DNA from: [Leptolyngbya] sp. PCC 7376
GTDB taxonomy: Bacteria; Cyanobacteriota; Cyanobacteriia; Cyanobacteriales; MRBY01
Direction: 5' to 3'
Assembly: GCF_000316605.1 (NCBI RefSeq)
Contig: NC_019683.1
Location: forward strand, 666,036 to 730,035
Length of the DNA stretch: 64,000 nucleotides
This document shows positions 1 to 9,997 of this stretch, piece by piece (positions within the stretch are counted from its first letter, which is position 1; every line of letters begins with the position of its first letter). The translations under genes were made by a program, and so were the position numbers. Under the pieces are notes generated by a model that worked only from the letters and a program-made list of their open reading frames with translations, did not search any database and had not been told where the DNA came from.

Positions 1-50
1 AGGTCTCTGCAAGACTTGCCAGGACTAAAGACTTTAAAAAAGAAAATTAC

Positions 51-90
51 AAAACCCACGCTTGAAAAATATTTTTCAAGCGTGGGTTTT
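51..90. terminator. Bidirectional intrinsic terminator
   Basis: A perfect inverted repeat has 19-base arms (51-69 and 72-90) and a 2-base loop. A-runs precede the stem and T-runs follow it, so it can terminate transcription from either side. It sits just beyond the 3' end of the minus-strand hydrolase gene and would also end a plus-strand gene entering from the left. Bases 1-50 are too few to assign to any gene. Confidence 0.85.
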
Positions 91-117
91 ATTTTGGTTG
101 CGAATGATCTGAGCTGT

Positions 118-1008
118 CTAATTTGGTAGACGGGAAAGCCAATCAGAAATGAGTGAATTGACTAAAGTTGGATTTTCGTCGTGAGGGCAGTGCCCTGCTC
201 CCGGAATGGGATGAAATTCGACACCTTCATTGGCTGCTGCTAGATCCTGATAAATTTGTGAACCTTTAATTGGTGTCCAAGGATCTTGATCACCCCAAAG
301 GACAAGTAGGGGATGTTTGCGTTTGGGGAGAAGTTCAGTTGGGTTTTCTCCTGGTGGTGCTGTAATGACTGATGCAAAAACCTTTTGGGCTCCTTCATCG
401 CAGGATGGTGCATAAAGCATTTCAACAAGCTCATCGGTTACTGCGCGGCGATCGCCATAAACCTGATAAAGAGTTCCTTTAATGCGAAATTTGCGGCGAA
501 TTTCATTGAAAATCAGTTTTCCGGTGAGTGGAGAACTCACCAGTTTTGCAAAAGCACTCATCACCAAACGTAACGGTAAAGCCAGTTCATCAGGGCGATG
601 ATTTAAACCCCCTGCACAATTAATCAAAACTCCACCTGCACAGAGATCTGGATAATTCGCCAACATTGCCAAACTTAATAAGCCACCGATGGAATTACCA
701 ACAAAAATAGTGGGTCGTTGAATTTTGTCTTGCCAGAAATCATGCAGCAGTTCTTGCCATAGTTCTAGGCTGTAATCCCAAGCTGGTTTTGCCGAGCCAC
801 CAAAGCCTAATAAATCAATCGCAAAAATTTGGTAGCCATGTTCGGCTAAGGCTGGAATATTGTGTTTCCAGTGACCAATAGATGCGCCAAAGCCGTGGAT
901 GAGAAGTAAGGGTTGGCCTTCCCCTTGAACGGTATAGCAGATTTTTTGGTCACGCCAACTCCAGTCGAGAGGCATCAGGGCTGTAGAAGCAACGGGAGTC
1001 TGGGTCAT
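118..1008 (-). CDS. Alpha/beta-fold hydrolase
   Basis: A 296-residue serine hydrolase of the alpha/beta superfamily. Visible features are an HGFG oxyanion-hole motif (38-41), the nucleophile elbow GNSIGG with Ser106, the acid Asp242 in GDQDPW, and the catalytic His273 in GAGHCPH. There is no signal peptide, so it is probably cytosolic or stromal-side. Substrate cannot be told from sequence. The overall pattern, including the PNSF/GNSIGG-type elbow and a lid of about 100 residues, resembles the cyanobacterial and plant group that includes pheophytinase and chlorophyll dephytylase, but that is only a family-level hint. It is monocistronic, separated by about 70 bp from the large gene to its right, and ends at a strong terminator. 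Confidence 0.8.
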   Translation of the reverse strand: MTQTPVASTALMPLDWSWRDQKICYTVQGEGQPLLLIHGFGASIGHWKHNIPALAEHGYQIFAIDLLGFGGSAKPAWDYSLELWQELLHDFWQDKIQRPTIFVGNSIGGLLSLAMLANYPDLCAGGVLINCAGGLNHRPDELALPLRLVMSAFAKLVSSPLTGKLIFNEIRRKFRIKGTLYQVYGDRRAVTDELVEMLYAPSCDEGAQKVFASVITAPPGENPTELLPKRKHPLLVLWGDQDPWTPIKGSQIYQDLAAANEGVEFHPIPGAGHCPHDENPTLVNSLISDWLSRLPN

Positions 1009-1077
1009 CAGCGAAACAGGCAGAGTAGAGATCGTCTAGTTAGTATAGCGTTCTCGATTTGGGGAAGTCTGTCTGTC

Positions 1078-4000
1078 TTATTGGCTATTTTCAGAGCGGT
1101 TTGATGACGCCGAATTGAATGGTTCTAGGGGGTCACAAAGCTGGCGATCGCCGTCCCGAACTTTGGGGTTATGGCGCAGATAAAACTGCAACCAATCACA
1201 GCTTTTTGCTAGGAGTCGGTCGAGATCTAGCTCCCAGATAATTGCGGTGTTGTCATTACTCGCTGTGGCGATCGCCCCACCATCTGGACTCCAATCCAAA
1301 CCTGTAATGAGATCAGTATGACCATCTAAACTTTTGAGCAACGTATCGTCTAATGTCCAGAGTTGGAGCTGATTATTCCAAGTGCTCGTGGCGAGGAGCG
1401 GCACAATTGGACTAAACCGGAGGTTCGCAATACTGTCGCTGTGACCTTTGAGAGTAATGGGTTCATCAAACTGGGGATTGTTGTTTTGATAGCGCATCTG
1501 CTGGACTTGAATGATATTGTCATAGCCCGAAAACGCTAAATATTCGCCGCCTCCCGAAAAAGTGACATCGGTAACCCAACTACTGTGTGGTTCAAATTGT
1601 GACACAAGGAAAAAGCTATTATCAGCGCGCCGTTGCCACACTTTAACCGTGCGATCATCGCTGGCTGATGCTAGCAATTTGCTGTCGGGGCTGAAATTAA
1701 TGCTGTTAACGCGATCTTCATGCTCTGCCAAGGTTTGAAGTAAGGTGCCATCCGCTGACCAAATATTTATGACCCCATCTAAATCTGAGGACGCAAACAA
1801 GCTACCGTCAGGACTATATTCCACGTCTAAAACTCGATTCTTGTGAGCTGTCAGAGTCTCTAGTGGTTGACCGTTGCGTGACCAGAGTCGAACGGTTTGA
1901 TCATCACTACCGCTAATGATTTTTTCGCCATTGGGATGCCAAGCCACTGCATTAATCCAATCTGTGTGACCTTGTAACGTGTGGAGAAGTTTGCCGCTTT
2001 GGCGCTCCCAAAGTTTGATCGTTGTATCGAGGCTGGCGGTAGCGATATGGTTACCATCTTTGGCGAAGCGCAGGTCACGGATGGGCAACTCATGTCGGAG
2101 GGTAATGCGCCTATCTGGTACGGCTTCCCAGAGGCGCATGCTTTTATCCATGCTGGCGGAAATAACTTGTTTTGTATCTGGATGGAAAATAGCGGTGCGA
2201 ATGTCATCGCGGTGGCCAGAAAAAGTATTGAGCAGATTGAAATTTTTGTCCCAAATTTTGACGAGATTATCGGCGCTGGCTGTCGCGAATTGACTGCCAT
2301 CTTGGTTAAAGCTCACAAAGAAAATAGGCTCGGTGTGAGCTGCTAATAAATTCAGGCTCTCCGCAGTAAATAATTCTTGGCGATCGCCCCGCTGCCAGAA
2401 ATTGAGATTGCCGTTGGTGTCGCTGCCAATTAGAGTGTTGCCGTCTGGACTAAAGGTTGCAAATAAAAGTTGGGTGGCGTCAATACTTTCGATGCGGAGA
2501 GTTTGGCGGACATTTCCGTCTTGATCCCAGAGAGTGATTTGATTGTTGTCATCAAGGGTGAGAATTTCGGTGTTGTCAGGACTAAAGTTTATCCAATAGA
2601 TCACGCGGTCACTAACTAACCTTTTAATCAGTGAGCCATCCACATTGTAGAGTGCCGCTCCAGACCCACCGGCGATCGCCAAGCGTTGACCATCATTGCT
2701 GAGATTAATGGCTGTCAGTGTCTCCAGATCTACATCTAAAGTGCGTAACTCCTTGCCAGAGATCGACCATTCTTTGACTGTGTTGTCCCAGCTACTCGAA
2801 AAGATCGATTGACTATCTGGCGCAAATACCACCCTTGTGACTCGCTCCTCATGGCCAATCATTGTTTGGAGAAGTTCGCCCTCCATATTCCACAGGCGCA
2901 CCGTATTATCGAGTCCTGCTGAGGCAAGATATTGACCATCAGGGGAGAGATTAATGTCAAATACCGAATCGCTATGACCCTCAAAACGATTATTTTCCTG
3001 TAGCCCAAAATATGATTGTTCGAGGGTGCTTAACACTTTCAGTTTGGTTGCTGGGGCGATCGCCTCAGGATTGGAATTAAGGAGAGCGCGTAGCCTAACT
3101 GTTGCCCGTAAACTTTCGAGTAACGCTTCAAATTGCTGATCGCTATAAAACAATGCTTCTGAGGCATTGCTGAGGGCCATTAGTTCGGCATTTTGGGTAA
3201 CTTGCCACTGACGATACCGCTGACGATTGGCTCGTTGCGCTAAAAATACCATCGATGCAACCACTGCGAGGAGAGCTCCAATTGTTGCTATAGACTGCCC
3301 CCAATGGCGACGAATACGACTAATTTCTCGATCCTGCGAGGCGAGACGCTCAGCTAGTTCCTGCGATTGCACATTACTCTGGCGATTGCGGATGGGCTGA
3401 ACCAAATAGTCATGGACGAGCTGGTAGGTATCCTGAACGCCATAACGATGGCGAATGACTAATCCTGTCCCCACAAAAATATGCAAAATCAGATCGGCGA
3501 TCGCCCGGCAACTTGGAATACTCCCTTTTTGACTACGACAAAGCCGAATAAATTCATCGTAGGTAACCTCTGGACGAGTTTGGCGAGGGCTGGTGAGATG
3601 ATACAAAAACTGCCAGGCGAGATGATGATGTTCTGAGCCACATTGATCGACGATTTGAGACAAAAATTTTTCGAGAACCGTCTGTTTTGGATCCCGCCCT
3701 AGCTCCAAATACCGACCTAGGGTGGTGATATTATCCTGCTGGAGCTGGAAGCCAATGACCTGTAATTCAATCGGACGAACTGTACCCAAATCATCACTGA
3801 GATCTCCAATTAAGCGATCAACAAAAGCTGCTTCCAAAGGGCGAGGTGCCCGCTCTGACAAAAATGTCAGTAAATTGTGGGCGGCTTCTGCCTCAAGATT
3901 GCCGAGGCGATAACGAATATTACGATCGAGTAAATTGTCGTTAACAATGCCCAAGTGACCTGCCGTTTCCCATTCCAGTAGATAGGCCAAATGGTCTTCC

Positions 4001-6150
4001 CGCAGCGACAAAATTATTTTGATAAAAGGCAATTGCAGACATTGCGTTAAAAAGCGAAAAAAGTCTCGTCGTTCAGTCGGTGTCGGGTATTGTTCGAGGA
4101 ATTGCTCAAACTGATCAAAAATTAAAACAGTTAAAAGGTTATTGTTGCCGTTTTCCTGGAGGAGCGTAATCGGTTCAGAGTCAGTACCAGGACTGGGATG
4201 ATGGATAAACTGTAGCCGTTCGGTGGCGATCGCCTTAGCGAGTTGCCTGTGCCATTGCCCATACTTTTTCAGCATGATTGGCAAGGTTTCCCGGGCATTA
4301 ATCAGTTGCCCTCGTAAATTTGGGACTAGCCCCGCTTGCAATAGCGATGTTTTACCTACCCCCGAAAAGCCGTGCAGAATAGTGAGTTTATGTTCGTCTC
4401 GACTTAACCGTTCAAGTAATCGTTTGACATCATCTTGGCGGCGGGATGCGAGCAAAATATTTTTGGTATTTTGGCGAAGTTCTGATGTTGTCGTTGCTAA
4501 TGGGGTTGGTAACGCTGCTGCCCCAAAAAAGACTTGCCAGCCCCATTGCTGCTCACATTGCTGGAGCTCTCGCTGGAGATCAAAAGCCTGCTCATAATGT
4601 CCCATTTCTCGGTGGAGATGTCGGAGCAGTTGCAAGATATCGCGATACAGCCGCAGATACCAGCCTGACCAGGTTTGGCGTTGGGCTTGGCCGAGGTGTC
4701 GCAGGATCAGATCATGGGCAGATTCGAGATAAACGATCGCTGCTTGAGACCCGACTAAATGTTGTTGAGCCTGGGCAATGACGAGGTAGTACCAAGGCAA
4801 ATCATATTCAGAAGTGTCTTCGTCGCAACGCTCGTAGGTTTCGATGGCGCTCTGGGCTAACATCTGAGCTTTTTCCCATTGCTGATTGGCGATCGCCACT
4901 TCTGCGAGCACGCCATAATTCCGCGTGAGCAACATCTGAGAACAATACATGTCTAGATTTTTGGTGGTAGACCAACCCAAATCTTCGAGGGCTTGCCAAC
5001 TTTCGAGCTGCCTTAGCATCAATCCCAATGCTGTGGTGAGATGTGCGACCCATGGCCAATTTTTAAGACGTTTCCAGAGAGCTAAACCTGCCCTTAGATA
5101 AGCTTCGCCTTGTTGCCAATTTTGAACGCCGTCGTATTGTTCCTGAGCCCATTCGTCATAGAGCAAGCTCAGATGAAAACATAACATCGCTAATTTTGGG
5201 AGGCGATCGCCAGATAAACCTTCCGCTTTTGTTAGAAAATCTCCTTGCAAAAACTCAGGCGTAATCTCTGTATCTGGAGCTAGACTGCCATAAATTTTGA
5301 GACAGTCTAAATAATGTTGGTGTGCGGCAGTAAGATCATGTGATCCATAAGCATCTCGACCCTGAATAAATGCCCAAAATCCCTCACTACATTGGGCGAT
5401 CGCCACCTCTTGCTGCTGTAACTCAGCCCTTGCCAGCTCTAACTCTAAACGTCGTCGTCCATCGGCTGCCAAATCAAGATCTTTATTGCTAACAAACTGT
5501 AATCCTCCCGCTTGTTCCAATTGCCGAAAACAGTCTGCTTCAAACTGATGCAAAAGTTTTTGTAAATGTTCGACATCCCAATTGAATTGGATTGAAGTGA
5601 CTGCCCAACTTTTGACATCTGGCGCTAGTCGAAATAACTTGCGAGCCCCACGCTCTGTTAACCACAGCACTAGTGGGCAAGGCAACAGATAACTCAGTTG
5701 ATCTCGCACTTGATTTAGTAATGCGAGGCTGAGTGCCAACCGTCCTACTTGCTCAAGACCAGAAACCATTACACCAGCGGCACAATCTCGCTGTACTCCC
5801 AGCTTCTCTAAATGCTCAAAGACTGAACTTAAAATACTTTCGAGGTTTGTGGAAGCCGCTGTCAGACGGAGGTAGATAACACCCCGATGCTTTTTACCTG
5901 AGACAAGTTGCTCAAATTCGATATTGCCAAAATATTCAAATTGAAATTCTTGTTCCTGCTGCTGCCAAAGTTTATTGAGTTGGTGGGAAGCACATAATTT
6001 TTTCTGAACTTCGGCAGTTAACGCATGGTAGTTACAGCGTACAAGCAAGAGGGAAAATTCCTGGGGCGCAAAAAAAAGTGACCGCTCTAATACAGACTGC
6101 GATCGCCGATTTTGTGCATTGATGAGATCGAAATGATCGGCGCGAACCAT
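1078..6150 (-). CDS. STAND-type ATPase with C-terminal WD40 propeller(s)
   Basis: A 1690-residue multidomain protein. Residues 1-200 form an unassigned N-terminal domain and about 250-540 look like helical TPR-like repeats. A P-loop NTPase follows, with Walker A GFSGVGKTS at 594-602 and a Walker B of the LIFDQFEQF type near 673-681, the signature of STAND/NACHT-like switches. A hydrophobic segment rich in Ile/Ala/Val near 975-995 may be a membrane anchor. From about 1060 to the C-terminus there are roughly 13-14 WD40 repeats, each with a D-x-[TN]-[VI]-[RK]-[LV]-W core, enough for two propellers. STAND proteins are ligand-gated ATPases that oligomerise when their repeat domain senses a partner; many act in signalling or antiphage defence. 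The gene lies 58 bp downstream of an AAA ATPase on the same strand and is probably cotranscribed. No recognisable effector domain (nuclease, TIR, protease) is visible. Confidence 0.85.
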   Translation of the reverse strand: MVRADHFDLINAQNRRSQSVLERSLFFAPQEFSLLLVRCNYHALTAEVQKKLCASHQLNKLWQQQEQEFQFEYFGNIEFEQLVSGKKHRGVIYLRLTAASTNLESILSSVFEHLEKLGVQRDCAAGVMVSGLEQVGRLALSLALLNQVRDQLSYLLPCPLVLWLTERGARKLFRLAPDVKSWAVTSIQFNWDVEHLQKLLHQFEADCFRQLEQAGGLQFVSNKDLDLAADGRRRLELELARAELQQQEVAIAQCSEGFWAFIQGRDAYGSHDLTAAHQHYLDCLKIYGSLAPDTEITPEFLQGDFLTKAEGLSGDRLPKLAMLCFHLSLLYDEWAQEQYDGVQNWQQGEAYLRAGLALWKRLKNWPWVAHLTTALGLMLRQLESWQALEDLGWSTTKNLDMYCSQMLLTRNYGVLAEVAIANQQWEKAQMLAQSAIETYERCDEDTSEYDLPWYYLVIAQAQQHLVGSQAAIVYLESAHDLILRHLGQAQRQTWSGWYLRLYRDILQLLRHLHREMGHYEQAFDLQRELQQCEQQWGWQVFFGAAALPTPLATTTSELRQNTKNILLASRRQDDVKRLLERLSRDEHKLTILHGFSGVGKTSLLQAGLVPNLRGQLINARETLPIMLKKYGQWHRQLAKAIATERLQFIHHPSPGTDSEPITLLQENGNNNLLTVLIFDQFEQFLEQYPTPTERRDFFRFLTQCLQLPFIKIILSLREDHLAYLLEWETAGHLGIVNDNLLDRNIRYRLGNLEAEAAHNLLTFLSERAPRPLEAAFVDRLIGDLSDDLGTVRPIELQVIGFQLQQDNITTLGRYLELGRDPKQTVLEKFLSQIVDQCGSEHHHLAWQFLYHLTSPRQTRPEVTYDEFIRLCRSQKGSIPSCRAIADLILHIFVGTGLVIRHRYGVQDTYQLVHDYLVQPIRNRQSNVQSQELAERLASQDREISRIRRHWGQSIATIGALLAVVASMVFLAQRANRQRYRQWQVTQNAELMALSNASEALFYSDQQFEALLESLRATVRLRALLNSNPEAIAPATKLKVLSTLEQSYFGLQENNRFEGHSDSVFDINLSPDGQYLASAGLDNTVRLWNMEGELLQTMIGHEERVTRVVFAPDSQSIFSSSWDNTVKEWSISGKELRTLDVDLETLTAINLSNDGQRLAIAGGSGAALYNVDGSLIKRLVSDRVIYWINFSPDNTEILTLDDNNQITLWDQDGNVRQTLRIESIDATQLLFATFSPDGNTLIGSDTNGNLNFWQRGDRQELFTAESLNLLAAHTEPIFFVSFNQDGSQFATASADNLVKIWDKNFNLLNTFSGHRDDIRTAIFHPDTKQVISASMDKSMRLWEAVPDRRITLRHELPIRDLRFAKDGNHIATASLDTTIKLWERQSGKLLHTLQGHTDWINAVAWHPNGEKIISGSDDQTVRLWSRNGQPLETLTAHKNRVLDVEYSPDGSLFASSDLDGVINIWSADGTLLQTLAEHEDRVNSINFSPDSKLLASASDDRTVKVWQRRADNSFFLVSQFEPHSSWVTDVTFSGGGEYLAFSGYDNIIQVQQMRYQNNNPQFDEPITLKGHSDSIANLRFSPIVPLLATSTWNNQLQLWTLDDTLLKSLDGHTDLITGLDWSPDGGAIATASNDNTAIIWELDLDRLLAKSCDWLQFYLRHNPKVRDGDRQLCDPLEPFNSASSNRSENSQ

Positions 6151-6208
6151 AGCACTGCCCTGAAACTACCTAACGTCAATCGACGAAAAAAATGGGAAAC
6201 AATCTACT

Positions 6209-7561
6209 TTAGCCGAGGCTTTGGAGCATTTGTTTAAATCGGTTGGTTTCTGCCAAGGCTGGATTAATCCCAAACCAACGACCTTGCTGGTCTTGATATT
6301 CATAGACAAAGAGGCTCCGGAGCAAAATCTGATATTCCTGTTCTCCCCGAATTGTTTGCTGCTGCATCACCTGAGCAAGCATTTTCCACTCATGATCTTC
6401 AACTGCCAATAGAATATCGTCGCGATAGCCCTTGATCACCATTTCAATACAGTCGCGAGTAAATGGTGGATCGGTCTGTTGGAGGCAGTTATACAAGAGC
6501 CCTAGGAGAGTCCGCACATGACCACCACTGATTAGACACAGACGATTCAGAGTGATACTGCTGTCAAACAATTTCGGGATGCACTCAATGCGTTGACGCG
6601 GAGATAGCTTGGGGAAAGCTCTGGCTAAAACCAACTGTTGCAGCAAAATCAAACCTTTTGAATCGAGGCTGCGATCACGTTTTTGGATTGGTACCATCGG
6701 CAGCATTCTTGGAGCAACGCCACCACCTAATCGATTTTTTAGGGCTTGATATTCATTGGAAAAAATGAGGGCTAGCGGAATTGTATAAATCACATGGCAA
6801 TTTAAACGCCGGAGTTGTTGACCACGGTCAATAAATAAATACTCAGGAAGGGAGCGATCGCGAGTCGCTTGGCGAGAGGAAATACGATCAAGATTATCGA
6901 TGATCACAACCAATCCTTTTTTGCCCCGTTGCTTGAGCGCTAGATTTGCCTGTCCTAAAAGCTCTTCATTAATTGATCGCAAAATACCTTCGGTGCGCGG
7001 CTCTAGAGACTGACGAATTTGTTGTCGTAATCGTGGACTTTCTTTTGTGCGAGCAGTGATCTTTGCGAGACCGAGAGATAGTTCTGCTTTTGCGTCGAGC
7101 TGGACTGGTGTTTGTAAAAAATCTTTGATTTCCTCAAAAAGCTGCTGGAAATAGCTGGGTTTGAGGGAAATATCAATACCTTCGAGATGTTCGCTGACTG
7201 AACGTGCCACAGCCAATAAAATGTCGCTAATGCTGACGTCTTCCATATCGAGATCGCGACTGGACTCGAAATAGATTACCTCAAAGTTTTCTTGCTCTAA
7301 GAGGGCTTTAAGTCGCAATAATTCTGTCGATTTTCCGCAGCCGATATGGCCAGTGAAAAGTTGGCAGGTGGGTTCCTCCGGAGAAAGACGGGTAATCGTC
7401 CGGGCTAAGGCTTCGATAATTTTGCCGCCCCGCACCGCCGCAAAGTCAATGTAATACTGGCGATCGCCCGGATTAGCAAGATTAAGCGTTTTACTGGGAT
7501 TACAAGCCCGGAAAAATTCCTGTAGCTGCAATGCCATCGGATCAGAAGGTGAAAACGCCAT
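6209..7561 (-). CDS. AAA-type ATP-binding protein, partner of the STAND protein
   Basis: A 450-residue P-loop ATPase. Walker A is GHIGCGKST at 71-79 and Walker B is VVIIDNLDRI near 218-227, where the aspartate-asparagine pair replaces the usual DE. The middle contains basic helical stretches and the C-terminal 150 residues look like a winged-helix/lid region. There are no transmembrane segments or signal peptide. The architecture resembles ORC/Cdc6-like or KAP-like signalling ATPases in bacteria, but I cannot name the family. It is the first gene of a two-gene minus-strand unit with the WD40 STAND protein, and shares the 143-bp upstream region with the divergent ftsQ. A joint role in a sensing or defence system is inference from pairing only. 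Confidence 0.75.
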   Translation of the reverse strand: MAFSPSDPMALQLQEFFRACNPSKTLNLANPGDRQYYIDFAAVRGGKIIEALARTITRLSPEEPTCQLFTGHIGCGKSTELLRLKALLEQENFEVIYFESSRDLDMEDVSISDILLAVARSVSEHLEGIDISLKPSYFQQLFEEIKDFLQTPVQLDAKAELSLGLAKITARTKESPRLRQQIRQSLEPRTEGILRSINEELLGQANLALKQRGKKGLVVIIDNLDRISSRQATRDRSLPEYLFIDRGQQLRRLNCHVIYTIPLALIFSNEYQALKNRLGGGVAPRMLPMVPIQKRDRSLDSKGLILLQQLVLARAFPKLSPRQRIECIPKLFDSSITLNRLCLISGGHVRTLLGLLYNCLQQTDPPFTRDCIEMVIKGYRDDILLAVEDHEWKMLAQVMQQQTIRGEQEYQILLRSLFVYEYQDQQGRWFGINPALAETNRFKQMLQSLG

Positions 7562-7704
7562 AAACTTTCAATTCAAGCTTTAAATTCAGGTTGGCCGTTG
7601 CTATTGGGGTATTACAAGAAGTTGCCATTCGCTTCCTTAGTATACTGTTCGATTAAGATGAGACATATTTCTTGCTCGAATAGCCTAGAATCTAGGACGC
7701 GCCA

Positions 7705-8529
7705 ATGCCTGACACAGTTTCCGTAATTCGCGATGATCTCCGCAAACGTCGCAAACAAAAGCAACGGCAACGCTCAATTCGTTGGGTTCAAGGACTATGG
7801 CGATCCTTTGCACTGATTGGCATTGCGTCTGGGGCAGTATGGCTAACGACTCGTCCAGAATGGGTTTTATATAGCAGTGAACAGATTGAAATTGAAGGCA
7901 ATACCTCTTTGTCTGTCAGCACTGTGCGGGAGCTGATCCCTTTGGATTATCCCCAATCTCTCCTTTCCTTAAAGCCCCAACGCCTTGAACAGGAAATCGA
8001 AACAGAAGGGCCGATTGCAGAGGCGATCGTTACCCGCCATTTACTGCCCCCCAGTCTTTCTGTCCAAGTGCAAGAACGATTACCTGTGGCGCGATCAGTT
8101 GCACCGATCTCTCCCCAAACTAAAGGGAACGCTTCACAACAGGGTTATCTTGATGAGCAAGGGAACTGGCTACCGGAGACAGCCTATCGCGAAGTAACCG
8201 ATGAAATAACCCTGCCAACTCTTGAAGTAATAGGAATTCGGGCCATTCAGATTGAGCAATGGGAGCAAAGCTATCCAGTGTTGCAGCGATCGCCCGTCAA
8301 AATTTTTAGTGTTGATTGGCAAGACTCAAATAATCTAAAGCTCAATACCGCCAATGGCCAGTTTCATCTTGGTAGCGATCTTGCCCAACTCGAAGAACAA
8401 CTCGTGGCGATCGCCAAACTTGCGACCTTGGACGAAAAGATTATTCCGAATAATATTGATTACGTAGATTTATCAGATCCGAACCAACCTATTATTAAAG
8501 CCCGCATTGCCTCTAAGGAAGCCCCTTAA
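7705..8529 (+). CDS. ftsQ: Cell division protein FtsQ
   Basis: A 274-residue bitopic division protein. It has a very basic cytoplasmic tail (residues 1-30, rich in RKR/KQ), a single transmembrane helix near 31-47, and a POTRA domain near 55-123 that begins with the typical IEIEGNTSLS strand. FtsQ links the early Z-ring to FtsL/FtsB and septal peptidoglycan synthesis in the divisome. AGGA lies 8 bases before the ATG. Its position immediately upstream of ftsZ matches the conserved cyanobacterial ftsQ-ftsZ arrangement. Confidence 0.93.
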   Translation: MPDTVSVIRDDLRKRRKQKQRQRSIRWVQGLWRSFALIGIASGAVWLTTRPEWVLYSSEQIEIEGNTSLSVSTVRELIPLDYPQSLLSLKPQRLEQEIETEGPIAEAIVTRHLLPPSLSVQVQERLPVARSVAPISPQTKGNASQQGYLDEQGNWLPETAYREVTDEITLPTLEVIGIRAIQIEQWEQSYPVLQRSPVKIFSVDWQDSNNLKLNTANGQFHLGSDLAQLEEQLVAIAKLATLDEKIIPNNIDYVDLSDPNQPIIKARIASKEAP

Positions 8530-8701
8530 AGTGAAAAAATAATGTTATCCCTCGTACAAAAGAAGGATTTTTTTCCCGCCAATGGTGATTCCCTTTACAA
8601 TGGCACTAGAATTTAGCTCAAACCCAATTGAGTAAAGATCCGAAACTTCTTCATAAAAAGAAGGATCGTTTCATACCTAAACCCATCGCACATTTTCTTT
8701 T
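8530..8701 (+). promoter_or_regulatory. ftsQ-ftsZ intergenic region with a possible hairpin
   Basis: A 172-bp non-coding stretch between ftsQ and ftsZ. A small inverted repeat (arms 8646-8651 and 8658-8663, extended by GAAA/TTTC outside) could form a hairpin in the ftsZ leader. It probably holds an ftsZ promoter or a 5' untranslated leader; I cannot identify -35/-10 boxes with confidence. Confidence 0.35.
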
Positions 8702-9979
8702 GTGACCGTGAGCCAAAACCACCCTTTTCAACCCAACGCCGTTTCCTACGATGCGAACATGAGTAACCTGACGACAGCCGCAGACAACAACAAGTCAGAA
8801 TTTCAGATCACACCCAGCAGTGTTGCTCAGATTAAGGTGATTGGTGTTGGCGGTGGCGGCGGTAACGCAGTTAACCGGATGCTCGAAAGTGGCGTTTCTG
8901 GGATTGATTTTTGGTCAATTAATACTGATGCTCAAGCATTAACTAACGCCCTCGCTCCAAATCGTTTACAGATTGGGCAAAAAATCACCCGTGGTCTCGG
9001 AGCTGGTGGTAACCCTGCCATTGGTCAAAAAGCAGCTGAAGAATCCCGTGATGAAATCGCCCAAGCTTTAGAAGGTGCTGATTTAGTCTTCATTACCGCT
9101 GGTATGGGTGGTGGTACAGGTACTGGAGCCGCACCTGTTGTGGCAGAGATCGCTAAAGACTTAGGTTGTCTGACTGTGGGCGTAGTGACCCGTCCGTTTA
9201 AGTTTGAAGGTCGTCGTCGAACAAATCAGGCAGAAGAAGGTATTACTGCTCTTCAAAGTCGTGTTGATACATTACTTGTCATTCCCAACAATCAATTGCT
9301 GAATGTTATCGCGCCAGAAACGCCGATGCAGGAAGCCTTTCGGATTGCTGACGATATCCTCAGACAGGGTGTCCAAGGTATTTCAGACATCATTACTATC
9401 CCTGGTCTAGTGAACGTTGACTTCGCTGATGTTCGTGCGGTAATGGCTGATGCCGGTTCTGCGCTAATGGGTATTGGCGTGGGTTCTGGGAAGTCTCGCG
9501 CAAGGGAAGCGGCGATCGCCGCTATTTCTTCGCCGTTAATGGAGTCTTCTGTTGAAGGAGCGAAAGGTGTTGTCCTGAATATTACAGGTGGCCATGATTT
9601 AACCTTGCATGAAGTAAATGCTGCTGCTGAAGCCATTTATGAAGTGGTTGATCCCAATGCCAATATTATTTTTGGTGCGGTGATCGATGAGCAACTACAG
9701 GGTGAAATTCGCATTACTGTAATTGCCACTGGTTTTGTTGCTGATGCTCCGCAAGAAGAAACCTCTGTCCCATCACCATTGCGCCGTGGTTTTCCACCAA
9801 TGCCTCAGAAATCTGCGCGGCCAACTGAGCAGCCACCCACCCAGCAGCAACCTCCTAATAATCCGCGACCTTTGCGTTCTGAGCCTAAGCAACCGCAGCA
9901 ACAGCCTCCACAGCGCCCGAATTCTACTGGTTTAGATATCCCTGAATTCTTACAACGTCGTCGTTCTCCTCGCCGTTAA
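8702..9979 (+). CDS. ftsZ: Cell division GTPase FtsZ
   Basis: A 425-residue tubulin homologue that polymerises into the Z-ring. The GTPase domain contains the glycine-rich entry [13 protein letters not shown] (about 48-60), the tubulin signature GGGTGTG (136-142) and the T7 region with NVDFADV. After residue 350 comes a disordered Pro/Gln-rich linker and then the conserved C-terminal peptide [12 protein letters not shown], which docks membrane tethers and regulators. The start is uncertain: the GTG at 8702 gives the full length, while an ATG at 8759 would remove 19 residues of a poorly conserved N-terminal extension. Neither has a clear ribosome-binding site. thiD follows after 18 bp. Confidence 0.97.
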   Translation: MTVSQNHPFQPNAVSYDANMSNLTTAADNNKSEFQITPSSVAQIKVIGVGGGGGNAVNRMLESGVSGIDFWSINTDAQALTNALAPNRLQIGQKITRGLGAGGNPAIGQKAAEESRDEIAQALEGADLVFITAGMGGGTGTGAAPVVAEIAKDLGCLTVGVVTRPFKFEGRRRTNQAEEGITALQSRVDTLLVIPNNQLLNVIAPETPMQEAFRIADDILRQGVQGISDIITIPGLVNVDFADVRAVMADAGSALMGIGVGSGKSRAREAAIAAISSPLMESSVEGAKGVVLNITGGHDLTLHEVNAAAEAIYEVVDPNANIIFGAVIDEQLQGEIRITVIATGFVADAPQEETSVPSPLRRGFPPMPQKSARPTEQPPTQQQPPNNPRPLRSEPKQPQQQPPQRPNSTGLDIPEFLQRRRSPRR

Positions 9980-9997
9980 GTTTTTGGTTGTTACGCC

